Source: Pseudomonadota bacterium (lineage in GTDB: Bacteria > Pseudomonadota > Gammaproteobacteria > Competibacterales > Competibacteraceae). Taken from it: a stretch of 64,000 nucleotides of DNA. The notes below the pieces were generated by a model that searched no databases, had not been told where the DNA came from, and saw only the letters and a program-made list of their open reading frames with translations. The number at the start of each line of letters is the position of its first letter. The stretch's first letter is position 1. Position numbers and translations under genes: made by a program. Of this stretch, positions 16,082 through 25,046 are shown piece by piece. The stretch lies in the NCBI GenBank assembly GCA_022709365.1, contig JAKLIY010000017.1:1-64000 (forward strand). The letters are read 5' to 3'.

Positions 16082-18394
16082 TCAACCCATCGCCCGTCGG
16101 GCAATCCCCTTGGGTTTGCGTTTCTTCAACCGCAGGGCTTCCTTCTGTCGCCGCTCGGCCAGATCCATCAGCATTTGCTGCGAGCTGCGCGGATCATCGC
16201 CTTCGCCCGGCGTCCGCTGGATGTAGCTGCCGTCCGGCTGCATGTCCCAGGCGCTGCGCCGGTCGTTGAGTTGCACGTCCAGAATCTGCCGTAATTCCCG
16301 CTGCAAGTCCGGGGTATCGACCGGTGCGACCACTTCAACCCGGCTTTCCAGATTGCGCTTCATGCAATCCGCCGAGCCAATGAAATACTCCTCGTTGCCG
16401 CCATTACGGAAGTGGAAAATCCGGGTATGTTCCAGAAATCGCCCGACGATGCTGATCACCCGCACATTCTCGGAAATGCCCGGAATGCCTGGCCGCAACC
16501 GGCAGGTGTCGCGGACAATCAGATCGACCTTGACGCCAGTCTGGGAAGCCCGGTACAGCGCCGCCGTCACTTCCTTGTCCTCTAGGGCGTTCATCTTGAA
16601 CTGGATCAGCGCCGGTTTGCCGGCCTTGGCGTGGCCGATTTCCCGTTCAATCTTGGCCAACAACGCTGGTTTGAGTACCTTCGGCGCGGGCAACAGCTTG
16701 CGGTAATTGCGTTTGGGGACGTAGCCGGTAGTGAGGTAGTTGAACAGTTCGGTCAAATCCGCGCCAATGATCGGATCGCAGGTTAGCAGGCCCAAATCAC
16801 AGTACATCCGGGCGGTGCCGGCGTGGTAATTACCGGTGCCAATATGGGCGTAACGGCGCAGACCGTTGTAATCGCGGCGCAAGACCAGAATGACCTTGCT
16901 GTGGGTTTTCAGCCCCACCACGCCATACGTGACGTGAATGCCGGCTTCCTCCAGGCGGTTCGCCCAGCGGATGTTAGCCGCTTCATCGAACCGCGCCTTC
17001 AGCTCGACCACCACTGTGACCTGCTTGCCGTTTTGCGCGGCGTCGATCAAATATTCAATGATCTTGGAATCCTCGGAGGTGCGGTACAGGGTCATCTTGA
17101 TCGCCAGCACCTTGGGGTCGAGGCTGGCTTCCAGAACAAATCGCTCGACCGAAGTTGCAAACGATTCATAGGGATGCTGCAACAGGATCGGTCCAGTTTC
17201 GCGAATGATGTGGAAGATATTGCGCTTGTCGTTCAGCTTCGGATGATCGAGCAAGTGGTGCGATGGATCGTGCAGATCGGGCCGGTTAATCGCGACGATT
17301 TGAAACAGGTCGTTCATCGCCATCATCCCATCCACTTCAAACACTTCATTGGCCTCGTCCAGACCGAGTTCCGCAGCCAGCATACCCCGGTGGATCGGGT
17401 CCATGTCTTTTTCCACTTCCAGCCGGACAATCGGCGCGACCTTGCGTTCGCGCAGTTCCGACTCAATCATCACCAATAAGTCATCGGCCTGATCTTCATC
17501 GCGTTCAGTAATCGCGTTGCGGGTGACGCGGAACAGTTCACAGGCGTCCACGACCATCCCCGGAAACAGCAAATCGAGGTTGTTGGCCATGACATCTTCC
17601 AGTGGCACATACAACTCCTCGTCACCGAGTTTGAGGAAACGCGGAATTCCTGAGCCGATCGGCACCTTGATCCGCGCCAGGCCGCTGGCGTCGTCATTGG
17701 TATAACGCACTGTCACCAGCAAATTGAGCGACAGGTTGGAAATGAACGGAAAAGGATGGGCCGGATCCATGGTTTGCGGCGTGACCAACGGAAAGATGTT
17801 AGCCAGATAATATTCCCGCATCTGCTTGCGCTCGGTTTCGGTCAGTCGCTTGTAGCTGCGCAGCCGGATGCCCTGATCCTTGAGTAACTGATGCAGATGG
17901 GAGGCCAGCACCCGTTGTTGTTCCACAATATTGCGCACCGTCGCCAAACACTCGCTCAATTGCTGTTCAGGGCTGCGGCCATCCAGTGACAATTCCCGCA
18001 CCCGCGCCCCAATCTGTTGCTTGAGACCGCCGATGCGTTTCATGAAGAATTCGTTGAGATTCGAACTGACGATCGCCAGGAATTTGACCCGTTCCAGCAA
18101 CGGCGTGCGGGCATCCTGCGCTTCATGCAGCACCCGTTGATTGAAGGCCAGCCAGGTCAATTCACGGTTGAGATACCATTCGGGCGAGTTGGCATCAAAG
18201 ACTGGAGGTTCGGGAGTCGGTTCAGAGGCTGCTTCGCGAGTCGGTTCGAGGGTCGGTTCCGGAGCTGATTCGGGCGTCGATTCGGAAGGCGGTTCGGGGG
18301 GAGTCGCCAGGCCAGCGCGTTCGCTGGATCGCTTGCTGCGCGGCGGGGTTACGGCAGATTCGGCATCCTGGGAGGCCGGAGCTTGTTCGGTCAT
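16082..18394 (-). CDS. ppk1: Polyphosphate kinase 1
   Basis: PPK1 of 770 residues, which reversibly makes polyphosphate from ATP. Domains follow the known order: N-terminal helical domain (WYLNRELTWLAFNQRVLHEA, FFMKRIGGLKQQIG), head domain, and two phospholipase-D-like C-terminal domains. The phosphohistidine region reads YAHIGTGNYHAGTARMYCD, and the second domain has RVISIVGRFLEHTRIFHF. Before residue 70 is a low-complexity extension rich in Ser, Thr, Glu and Pro, absent from most PPK1. ATG 18394 is favoured over GTG 18403. pap lies 30 bases upstream on the same strand. Confidence 0.95.
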   Translation of the reverse strand: MTEQAPASQDAESAVTPPRSKRSSERAGLATPPEPPSESTPESAPEPTLEPTREAASEPTPEPPVFDANSPEWYLNRELTWLAFNQRVLHEAQDARTPLLERVKFLAIVSSNLNEFFMKRIGGLKQQIGARVRELSLDGRSPEQQLSECLATVRNIVEQQRVLASHLHQLLKDQGIRLRSYKRLTETERKQMREYYLANIFPLVTPQTMDPAHPFPFISNLSLNLLVTVRYTNDDASGLARIKVPIGSGIPRFLKLGDEELYVPLEDVMANNLDLLFPGMVVDACELFRVTRNAITERDEDQADDLLVMIESELRERKVAPIVRLEVEKDMDPIHRGMLAAELGLDEANEVFEVDGMMAMNDLFQIVAINRPDLHDPSHHLLDHPKLNDKRNIFHIIRETGPILLQHPYESFATSVERFVLEASLDPKVLAIKMTLYRTSEDSKIIEYLIDAAQNGKQVTVVVELKARFDEAANIRWANRLEEAGIHVTYGVVGLKTHSKVILVLRRDYNGLRRYAHIGTGNYHAGTARMYCDLGLLTCDPIIGADLTELFNYLTTGYVPKRNYRKLLPAPKVLKPALLAKIEREIGHAKAGKPALIQFKMNALEDKEVTAALYRASQTGVKVDLIVRDTCRLRPGIPGISENVRVISIVGRFLEHTRIFHFRNGGNEEYFIGSADCMKRNLESRVEVVAPVDTPDLQRELRQILDVQLNDRRSAWDMQPDGSYIQRTPGEGDDPRSSQQMLMDLAERRQKEALRLKKRKPKGIARRAMG

Positions 18395-18424
18395 GATCGC
18401 CACACCTTCAAATTGCTCAGTCAG

Positions 18425-19945
18425 TTATTTTGATTTGGGTTTGGGTTCTTGAGCCAGCGCTGATTCCAGCCGCTCGCACAGAGTCCGCAGCACTTCGATC
18501 CGCGCATGGCGTTTGTCGTTCGCTGCGACCAGCGTCCATGGGGCCTGGCGGGTGCTGGTGCGCTCGACCATGTCATTGACCGCCAATTCGTAGTCCGCCC
18601 AGCGTTCGCGGTTGCGCCAGTCTTCGTCGGTCAATTTCCAGGCTTTGTAGGCAATCTGCTCGCGTTCCTGGAAGCGACGCAGTTGCTCGTCCGAGGTGAT
18701 GTGCAGCCAGAATTTCAGCAGCACGATGCCCCGTTCCGCCAATTGCGCTTCAAAATCATTGATCTCGGCGTAGGCGCGCTGCCACTCGCGGGTCCGGGCG
18801 AAACCTTCGATACGCTCCACCAGCACTCGCCCATACCAGCTTCGATCATAGATGGTGACCCGACCAGCACGCGGCAGGTGCCGCCAGAACCGCCATAAAT
18901 AATTGTGAGCGGCTTCTTCATCGGTCGGCGCCGCGATTTGGATGACCTGATAGTCGCGTGCGTCCAGGGCGGCGGTGATTCGGCGGATGCTGCCGCCCTT
19001 GCCGGCGGCGTCCCAGCCCTCGAAAACCAGAATTGTGGACGTTTTTTTTTCACGGGCCGTCCGCTGCAACTGGTTGAGTTTAGCCTGGTAACGTTTCAGT
19101 TCCGTGTCGTAGTCATCCTTGGTCAGGGTTTTGCCCATGTCCAGCCGCGACAGAACCGTCACCACCGGCAACCCGCCGACCTCCGGCGTCGCTGGCTTCA
19201 CGCCATGCAGATCGCCGTTGACCGGCGGAACCCGGGTCTCGTCCAGTCGGAAACGAATCGCATCGCGGATCGCCGTCGCCACGGCGACGCTGCGGTAACG
19301 CTCATCGTAACCCTCCACAATTTTCCACGCTGCCAGGCCGGTGCTGGTTTTCATGATCGTTCGTTCAGCGGCAGCGATGAACAAATCGTACATCTCCCAG
19401 TGTTGCCAGTCGCGCTTGGAAATCCGCCAGTGCAACAAGGGATTTTTTTCCAGTTTGCGTAACCGTTCCTTCTGAGCGTCTTTGGACAGATGCATCCAGA
19501 ATTTCAAAATCAGCGCGCCGTCGTCAGCCAGAGTTTGCTCGAAGGTCTTGATCCGTTCCAGCCGCTCGTCGAATTCGGCCATATCGATGCGACCGAACAC
19601 CCGGTCGAGGATCGGCATGGAATACCAGGAACTCAGAAAAAGGCCCATCCGTCCGCGAGCCGGCAATTCCCGCCAGAATCGCCAGTATTCTGGTCGGTCC
19701 AGTTCTTCATCGGACAGTTCGCCGAAAGCCTGGGTCACCAGCCAGCGCGAATCCAGCCATTCGTGCAGCTTGTTAACGGTCTCGCTCTTGCCGGCGCCAT
19801 CCACGCCGGCGAACACCACGATCACGGGAAAAGGGGCGTTGCGCAGCTCCATCTGCATCAGCAGCAATTCTTCCCGCAACTGGGGAACCTGCTGGTGATA
19901 CTCCTCTTTCGGCAACTTGTGTTGCAGTTCGGCGGTTCTGAACAT
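18425..19945 (-). CDS. pap: Polyphosphate:AMP phosphotransferase, two PPK2 domains
   Basis: A 506-residue PPK2 class II enzyme that makes ADP from AMP using polyphosphate. Two tandem PPK2 domains are seen: the first with Walker A GVDGAGKSETVNKL near residue 50, the second with GWDAAGKGGSIRRITAALD near 300. The second has the complete YDRSWYGRVLVERIEGF motif, whereas the first reads SSWYSMPILDRVFG and lacks the DR pair, in keeping with the known class II scheme in which the C-terminal domain is active. Start ATG 19945 gives MFRTAELQHKL, the typical N-terminus. It precedes ppk1 in one unit. Confidence 0.93.
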   Translation of the reverse strand: MFRTAELQHKLPKEEYHQQVPQLREELLLMQMELRNAPFPVIVVFAGVDGAGKSETVNKLHEWLDSRWLVTQAFGELSDEELDRPEYWRFWRELPARGRMGLFLSSWYSMPILDRVFGRIDMAEFDERLERIKTFEQTLADDGALILKFWMHLSKDAQKERLRKLEKNPLLHWRISKRDWQHWEMYDLFIAAAERTIMKTSTGLAAWKIVEGYDERYRSVAVATAIRDAIRFRLDETRVPPVNGDLHGVKPATPEVGGLPVVTVLSRLDMGKTLTKDDYDTELKRYQAKLNQLQRTAREKKTSTILVFEGWDAAGKGGSIRRITAALDARDYQVIQIAAPTDEEAAHNYLWRFWRHLPRAGRVTIYDRSWYGRVLVERIEGFARTREWQRAYAEINDFEAQLAERGIVLLKFWLHITSDEQLRRFQEREQIAYKAWKLTDEDWRNRERWADYELAVNDMVERTSTRQAPWTLVAANDKRHARIEVLRTLCERLESALAQEPKPKSK

Positions 19946-20167
19946 CGTGATCCTCGCTGGCGCGAATACGTAACGAAGAGAGCGGCTTAATCGGCGCTGC
20001 GTCCGCTTTGACCGGGGAAGGAACAATCCGTCAGGGATTACAGCCATCCGGTTTAATGCTAATCTTAATCCAGTTGACCGACATACGCTCGACTCTCCCG
20101 CTTGAGTCCGAACGGTCTCCCGACCGTTAAAAAAAGACCAAGTCAATGATAAGCAAAGGAGAAATTA

Positions 20168-21127
20168 ATGAATCGGCGACTTTTGGCCGGTCTGATTCCC
20201 GTTTTGCTGGCGTTGTCCGGCCCTGTTCAGGCGGATATCTACGCCTTTGTGGACCAAAATGGGGTGCGACATCTCAGTAACGTTCCCAGCGACCCGCGCT
20301 ATAAACTCGTTATGCGCACGCCCGCTTACAGCAAGCAGGCGGCCCAGCCTTCCAGCTATGCTCCCAGCAGTCTCTATGGCGGCACAGTGATCACTCCGCG
20401 CAACGATGCGCAAAAGGGGGGCCGCGCCAAACCACTGCGAGTTAATGAACAGAATCGCCAGCGGTTTACTGCCGATGTCAACCGCATTGCCGCGCAATAC
20501 CGCCTGGAACCGGCGCTGATGCATGCGGTGATCAGCGCTGAATCCTCTTACAATCCCTGGGCGGTTTCCCCTAAAGGTGCCATGGGCCTCATGCAATTGA
20601 TGCCGGGTACTGCCGAACGGTTCGGCGTCAATAACCCTTATGATCCCATCGCTAATATGCATGGCGGCGCCCGTTACCTTCGCTGGCTGCTCGACCGGTT
20701 CAATGACCCCCGGCTGGCGGTAGCCGCCTACAACGCGGGCGAAGGCGCGGTGCAAAAGTATGGCAACCAGATTCCACCCTATCAGGAAACCCAGACTTAC
20801 GTGGTGCGAGTGCTGGATTTCTACCAGCGCTACCGGACCGGACCGTACAGCGCTGGCGCGCTGGCGCTGAATACCAGTTATGCCAGTGATTCGGAGGTGA
20901 GCCGGAGTGGCGGTGGTGGCGTCACCATTATCACCCCGCGCAATGGCCGCGTGGCGACGACACTGGTGACCAACTCCGGACGCCCCGGCTCAACCCCCGC
21001 GCCCCGCACCTACCTGACCCCCACCGGTGATCGAGTAATCGTCGGCAACAGCGCCGGTCAACGCAGTGCGGTTCGGCCACCGGTCAAAGTCGTCAACGTT
21101 CCTCTGTTTGCCGGCAACGACAAGTAA
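20168..21127 (+). CDS. Periplasmic lytic transglycosylase with N-terminal DUF4124
   Basis: A 319-residue exported protein: signal peptide to about residue 22 (VQADIYAFVD), a DUF4124 segment (YAFVDQNGVRHLSNVPSDPR), then an SLT domain from about 105 with catalytic glutamate in ISAESSYNPWAVSPKGAMGL, the MQLMPGTAERFG loop and AYNAGEGAVQKYG. It cleaves peptidoglycan with formation of anhydromuramic acid. AAAGGAG lies before ATG 20168. The C-terminal 90 residues are low-complexity and glycine/threonine-rich. The next gene is a second transglycosylase. Confidence 0.9.
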   Translation: MNRRLLAGLIPVLLALSGPVQADIYAFVDQNGVRHLSNVPSDPRYKLVMRTPAYSKQAAQPSSYAPSSLYGGTVITPRNDAQKGGRAKPLRVNEQNRQRFTADVNRIAAQYRLEPALMHAVISAESSYNPWAVSPKGAMGLMQLMPGTAERFGVNNPYDPIANMHGGARYLRWLLDRFNDPRLAVAAYNAGEGAVQKYGNQIPPYQETQTYVVRVLDFYQRYRTGPYSAGALALNTSYASDSEVSRSGGGGVTIITPRNGRVATTLVTNSGRPGSTPAPRTYLTPTGDRVIVGNSAGQRSAVRPPVKVVNVPLFAGNDK

Positions 21128-21145
21128 AGGTTAGGACAGGGTCTT

Positions 21146-23152
21146 GTGGGAGAGGGTAGTCAACGGCGACAGGCGGTCTATCTGAAACCCAGCGTCGCGC
21201 CAGATGCCAGACGACATGCGGCACGACGCTGGGGAACCTGGCTGCTGGCCGGCTTGCTGACTGTCGGCATCGGCGGCGATGTCGGCGCGACGGAATCGCT
21301 GCAACACTGGCGGAAGGCGTTCCAGACTGCCGAGCAGTCCCTGCGCAATGGAACCCCCCTTGACTATAGCTCGCTTCGCAACTACCCACTTTATCCCTAC
21401 CTGCGCTATCAGGATTTATCCCGCCGGTTGGACGCCTTTCCTGCTGCTGAGGTGCGGGATTTTCTGCAAACTCATCCCGATACGCCGTTGGCGGGCCGCC
21501 TGCGCAATACTTGGTTGCGCCAACTCGCCAGCGCCCGGCGCTGGGACGATTATCTGCACGACGCTGTTCCCAGCCGTGATCCCCTGTTGGAATGCTGGCG
21601 ACGGCAGGCGTTGTTGAGTACCGGGCAGAGCGAAGCCGCTTTACACGACTTCACTACGCTTTGGTTGAGCGGCAGTGCGCTGCCCAGCGCTTGTGATCCG
21701 GTCATTGCCGCCTGGCAGACCCAGGGTAATCCCTTGCCTAAACTCCGCTGGCAACGGTTTGCCCTGGCGATGACGAATAATGATCTTGGGCTGGCTCGAT
21801 TCCTGCGGGCCGATATGCCGGATGCTGACCGTGAATGGGCCAACGCCTGGCTGGCGGTCGTCGATCATCCCGCACTGATTTTGGAAGCAGAGCGCTTCAA
21901 GAGCGGCGATCCGCGCACTCCGGCGATTCTGGCCGATGGCTTGCGGCGCTGGCTGCGCCGCGACGCCCTGGCGGCTGTGGCGGCCTTCGATACTTTGAAA
22001 GAGCGTGATCCGACTTTGGCCCTGTCGCTGGCGGAGGTGGAGCGGCAGTTGGCGCTGTGGATCGCCAGCGACTATCACCCTGCCGCAATGGCGCGGTTGC
22101 AGGCGCTGCCGGAGACCGTCGTCGACCAGGACGTGCGGGAATGGCGGATTCGGTTAAGCTTGCGTCAAGGCGACTGGGCCGGCGTGCTGCGCGAGATCGA
22201 AGCGATGCCGCCTGCCGAGCGGGACAGCCCGCGTTGGCAATACTGGCGGGGGAGGGCGCTGGACGCGCTGGGACGCGGCGAAGAGGCCCGTTCAGCCTAC
22301 CGGCGCATTGCCAGTCAGCGTGATTATCACGGGTTTCTGGCCGCCGACCGGTTGGGCGTTGCCTACGCGATGACGAACACGCCGCTGGAGATTTCGCCCA
22401 CTGAACTGGATGTCCTGTTGGCCGGCTCACCCGGCCTGCAACGGGCGCGGGAGTTGTACATCTTGGGCCGTGAAGCGGAGGCTGAGGCGGAATGGCGGTT
22501 AGCCACGCAAACCTTCAACCGGGCCGCGTTGCAACAAGCGGCGCGGCTGGCCCATCGCTGGGATTGGCGCTATCAGGCGATGGCGACCGTAGCTCGGGCC
22601 GGGCATTGGGATGATCTGGAACTGCGCTTTCCATTAATCTACCGCGACCGGGTGCTGGCCAGCGCCGCATCCCCGGTGGATCCGGCCTGGGTGTACGCAG
22701 TGATTCGCCAGGAGAGCAGTTTCCGGTCCGATGCCCGCTCACCGGTCGGGGCGCTGGGGTTGATGCAGATCATGCCGGCGACGGGCCGACAAATTGCCCG
22801 GGAGTTGCGGGACGCTGATCCGCCGGATTTGCTGCAACCGGAGACCAATATTCGTTATGGCGCTCATTATCTGCAACAGATTTTGCAGCGGTTACAGAAC
22901 AATCCGGTTCTGGCGACCGCCGCCTACAACGCGGGTCCTAACAAGGTTATGCAATGGTTGCCATCCGGCGATCCGACGCCCGCCGATGTCTGGGCGGAAA
23001 CTATTCCCTATCGCGAAACTCGGGCCTACGTGCAACGGGTCATGGAGTACGCCGCCGTGTACCGGTTTCTGCTCGGTCTACAAGATTCCGAAACGACACT
23101 GAGTGCTCGAATGAAGCCGGTGTTGCCGGAATCAGCTAACCGTGCAGGATGA
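21146..23152 (+). CDS. slt: Soluble lytic murein transglycosylase, Slt70-like
   Basis: A 668-residue Slt70-type enzyme. A membrane-targeting segment (TWLLAGLLTVGIGGDVGA) is followed by the alpha-superhelical U domain (residues about 60-490) and a C-terminal SLT domain with the catalytic glutamate in IRQESSFRSDARSPVGALGL, then MQIMPATGRQIA and AYNAGPNKVMQWLP. Start at GTG 21146 with AGGACAGG upstream; the 36-residue basic stretch before the hydrophobic part is unusually long for a signal peptide, so a later start is possible. Tandem with the preceding transglycosylase, 18 bases apart. Confidence 0.9.
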   Translation: MGEGSQRRQAVYLKPSVAPDARRHAARRWGTWLLAGLLTVGIGGDVGATESLQHWRKAFQTAEQSLRNGTPLDYSSLRNYPLYPYLRYQDLSRRLDAFPAAEVRDFLQTHPDTPLAGRLRNTWLRQLASARRWDDYLHDAVPSRDPLLECWRRQALLSTGQSEAALHDFTTLWLSGSALPSACDPVIAAWQTQGNPLPKLRWQRFALAMTNNDLGLARFLRADMPDADREWANAWLAVVDHPALILEAERFKSGDPRTPAILADGLRRWLRRDALAAVAAFDTLKERDPTLALSLAEVERQLALWIASDYHPAAMARLQALPETVVDQDVREWRIRLSLRQGDWAGVLREIEAMPPAERDSPRWQYWRGRALDALGRGEEARSAYRRIASQRDYHGFLAADRLGVAYAMTNTPLEISPTELDVLLAGSPGLQRARELYILGREAEAEAEWRLATQTFNRAALQQAARLAHRWDWRYQAMATVARAGHWDDLELRFPLIYRDRVLASAASPVDPAWVYAVIRQESSFRSDARSPVGALGLMQIMPATGRQIARELRDADPPDLLQPETNIRYGAHYLQQILQRLQNNPVLATAAYNAGPNKVMQWLPSGDPTPADVWAETIPYRETRAYVQRVMEYAAVYRFLLGLQDSETTLSARMKPVLPESANRAG

Positions 23153-23303
23153 CGGGCAGTTGAAAGTTTTGCCAAAGGTCTATGAGGGTCAATCGGTGGA
23201 AAGTGCGTGGATGACCCAGCCCGTCACCGTCAATCCCGATAGCCGGCTGGAAATCCAGGCTTCCGCGTGGTCCGTTGGAGCTATCGAGGAATACCCACGA
23301 TGA
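23142..23303 (+). CDS. Possible short ORF after slt, unknown
   Basis: A 53-codon frame from GTG 23142 reads KVLPKVYEGQSVESAWMTQP then VTVNPDSRLEIQASAWSVG and ends at TGA 23301-23303. It overlaps the last bases of slt and the 3' end of the convergent protease gene. The amino-acid composition looks protein-like, perhaps a strand-rich fragment of a larger protein, but there is no ribosome-binding site and no family I recognise. It may equally be chance. Confidence 0.2.
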   Translation: MQDDGQLKVLPKVYEGQSVESAWMTQPVTVNPDSRLEIQASAWSVGAIEEYPR

Positions 23304-23760
23304 CTTGGCTGCCTTGATAATGACTAGCTAGCGGTCCGCGGAATTGGGCGCCATCGGGATCCATGCAGGCGATGTGAGTATTGGAAGCGCCATAGACGCT
23401 GACCACATGGTTGCCGATTCCCGGCTTGCGGTAGCCCACGACCAGCGGTCCATGCTTCATTTTACGGTTAACGTAGTGGCAGGTGAAATCAATGCCGGCT
23501 ACGGTCTCGCAGTCCATCCGCCAGCGGCTATCGCTAATAATCGATATCAAGTTCGCGCGCGAGACGGTTCCATAGTTTGGATTGGTATCCGGATTGGAAG
23601 AATCCCAGTAGCGCAAATAGACGTTCAGGAGGTTGATTTGGGTGATGACGGTCCGGTTGCCGATTGCCCGCGCCCACCACTCCAGGGTTGCCGCCCAGCA
23701 GGAGGTGGGATCAAACTGCTGAATCGGTTTCGTCGCGCGATAGTTGGTGGCCATGCTCAT
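23281..23760 (-). CDS. Papain-like cysteine protease (AvrRpt2/C39-like)
   Basis: A 159-residue protein with the catalytic layout of papain-like peptidases: C21 in DPTSCWAATLEWWARA, H118 in GIGNHVVSVYGAS and an aspartate in CMDPDG at about 134-136. FDPTSCWAA with a following helix is typical of the AvrRpt2/peptidase C39-like group. No signal peptide and no partner gene are visible, so it is probably cytosolic or exported by an unknown route. No substrate can be named. Start ATG 23760, or 23754 two codons later. Confidence 0.65.
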   Translation of the reverse strand: MSMATNYRATKPIQQFDPTSCWAATLEWWARAIGNRTVITQINLLNVYLRYWDSSNPDTNPNYGTVSRANLISIISDSRWRMDCETVAGIDFTCHYVNRKMKHGPLVVGYRKPGIGNHVVSVYGASNTHIACMDPDGAQFRGPLASHYQGSQVIVGIPR

Positions 23761-24018
23761 GTCCTTGCAGGTGGAGTAATCCGCGCCAGGAAATGACCGG
23801 GGAGGGCGTTCATGGCGGGTGTGCAGTCGCCTGTAGCTTCAGCATGAATGATGCCATGCCTAAAAAATGAATAAAAACAATATATTAATGAAAAATTTAC
23901 GAGCAGATCACCGTCCAAAGCGGCCAGCAGGTTCAAAGTGAGTGGTTCATTATGGTAGGACGCGCCGGACGCCGCCAAGCGAGCGGTCAGCGCGTCCTGA
24001 CCGCCGGCGTCTTTGCTA
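23761..24018. other. Intergenic region without recognisable gene
   Basis: Between the protease and dapD. The middle (about 23860-23910) is AT-rich (AATAAAAACAATATATTAATG) and may hold the promoter of the minus-strand protease gene. An inverted repeat AGGACGCGC...GCGCGTCCT (about 23957-23998) lies near the end of dapD and could act in its termination, though no T tract follows. Open frames here have no protein-like composition. Confidence 0.4.
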
Positions 24019-24837
24019 TCAATCCCTGAGCAACTCATTCAATCCTACCCGACTGCGGGTTTTCTCATCCACTTGCTTGATGATCACCGCGCAATACAGG
24101 CTATGACTGCCGTTCGGTGCAGGTAGCGCGCCGGGTACGACGACGGAACCCGCCGGCACCCGGCCATAGCTCACTTCGCCGGTCAATCGGTTATAAATCT
24201 TGGTGCTTTGACCGATATAGACTCCCATGGAAATCACCGAACCGCGCTCCACGATCACCCCCTCGACCACTTCTGAACGGGCGCCAATGAAGCAATCGTC
24301 CTCAATAATCGTCGGACTGGCCTGCAACGGCTCCAGCACCCCGCCGATGCCGACTCCACCCGACAGATGGACATTTTTACCGATCTGCGCACAGGAACCG
24401 ACCGTGGACCAGGTGTCCACCATCGTCCCGGAGTCCACATAAGCGCCGATGTTCACATAGGACGGCATAAGCACCACGCCGGAGGCGATGTAGGAGCCGC
24501 GTCGGGCTGCCGCCGGCGGCACGACGCGCACGCCAGCCGCCAGAAAGTCATTTTCGCCGTACTCTGCATACTTGGGCGGCACCTTGTCGAAGTAATTGGT
24601 GTAGCCATCGCGGATGATCGCGTTATCGTTCAAACGGAAACGCAACAGCACCGCCTTTTTTAACCACGGGTTAACCACCCAAGCGCCATTACGAGGCTCC
24701 GCGACCCGCGCTTGGCCGAGTTCCAGCAAGCCCAACGCTTCCTCGACCGCCTCGCGCAGCACCGTCGGGGCGGTGGCCGGATCGAGTTCAGCGCGGCGTT
24801 CGAAGGCGTCTTCAATAATCCGTTGCAATTCAGTCAT
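24019..24837 (-). CDS. dapD: 2,3,4,5-tetrahydropyridine-2,6-dicarboxylate N-succinyltransferase
   Basis: A 272-residue hexapeptide acyltransferase of the lysine/diaminopimelate pathway; it transfers succinyl from succinyl-CoA to tetrahydrodipicolinate. Visible are the N-terminal domain ([18 protein letters not shown]), the left-handed beta-helix region ([38 protein letters not shown]) and the family C-terminus. Length matches E. coli DapD (274). It is a single gene here, divergent from glgE with about 210 bases between the starts. Confidence 0.96.
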   Translation of the reverse strand: MTELQRIIEDAFERRAELDPATAPTVLREAVEEALGLLELGQARVAEPRNGAWVVNPWLKKAVLLRFRLNDNAIIRDGYTNYFDKVPPKYAEYGENDFLAAGVRVVPPAAARRGSYIASGVVLMPSYVNIGAYVDSGTMVDTWSTVGSCAQIGKNVHLSGGVGIGGVLEPLQASPTIIEDDCFIGARSEVVEGVIVERGSVISMGVYIGQSTKIYNRLTGEVSYGRVPAGSVVVPGALPAPNGSHSLYCAVIIKQVDEKTRSRVGLNELLRD

Positions 24838-25046
24838 CAGTCAACATCCTCGGGCACGGGCGGCATTCCCAATCGTCGGGGTTTGGGAATGCTGCGAAAA
24901 ACCGTCATAATAAAGGGGGATAAATACCGGTTCCAGGTTTCAGGTCTCAGGCTGCCGATTCCAGGACAGACTCATACCCGAAACCCAAAGCGGTATACGA
25001 CGAAAACTAACGAAAATCCATGCCAGCACAACTGAGGATCACCGGT

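Noticed and set aside
23757-24038. 93-codon minus-strand frame between the protease and dapD
   Set aside because: Mostly noncoding-looking sequence overlapping dapD's end; no ribosome-binding site and no motif.
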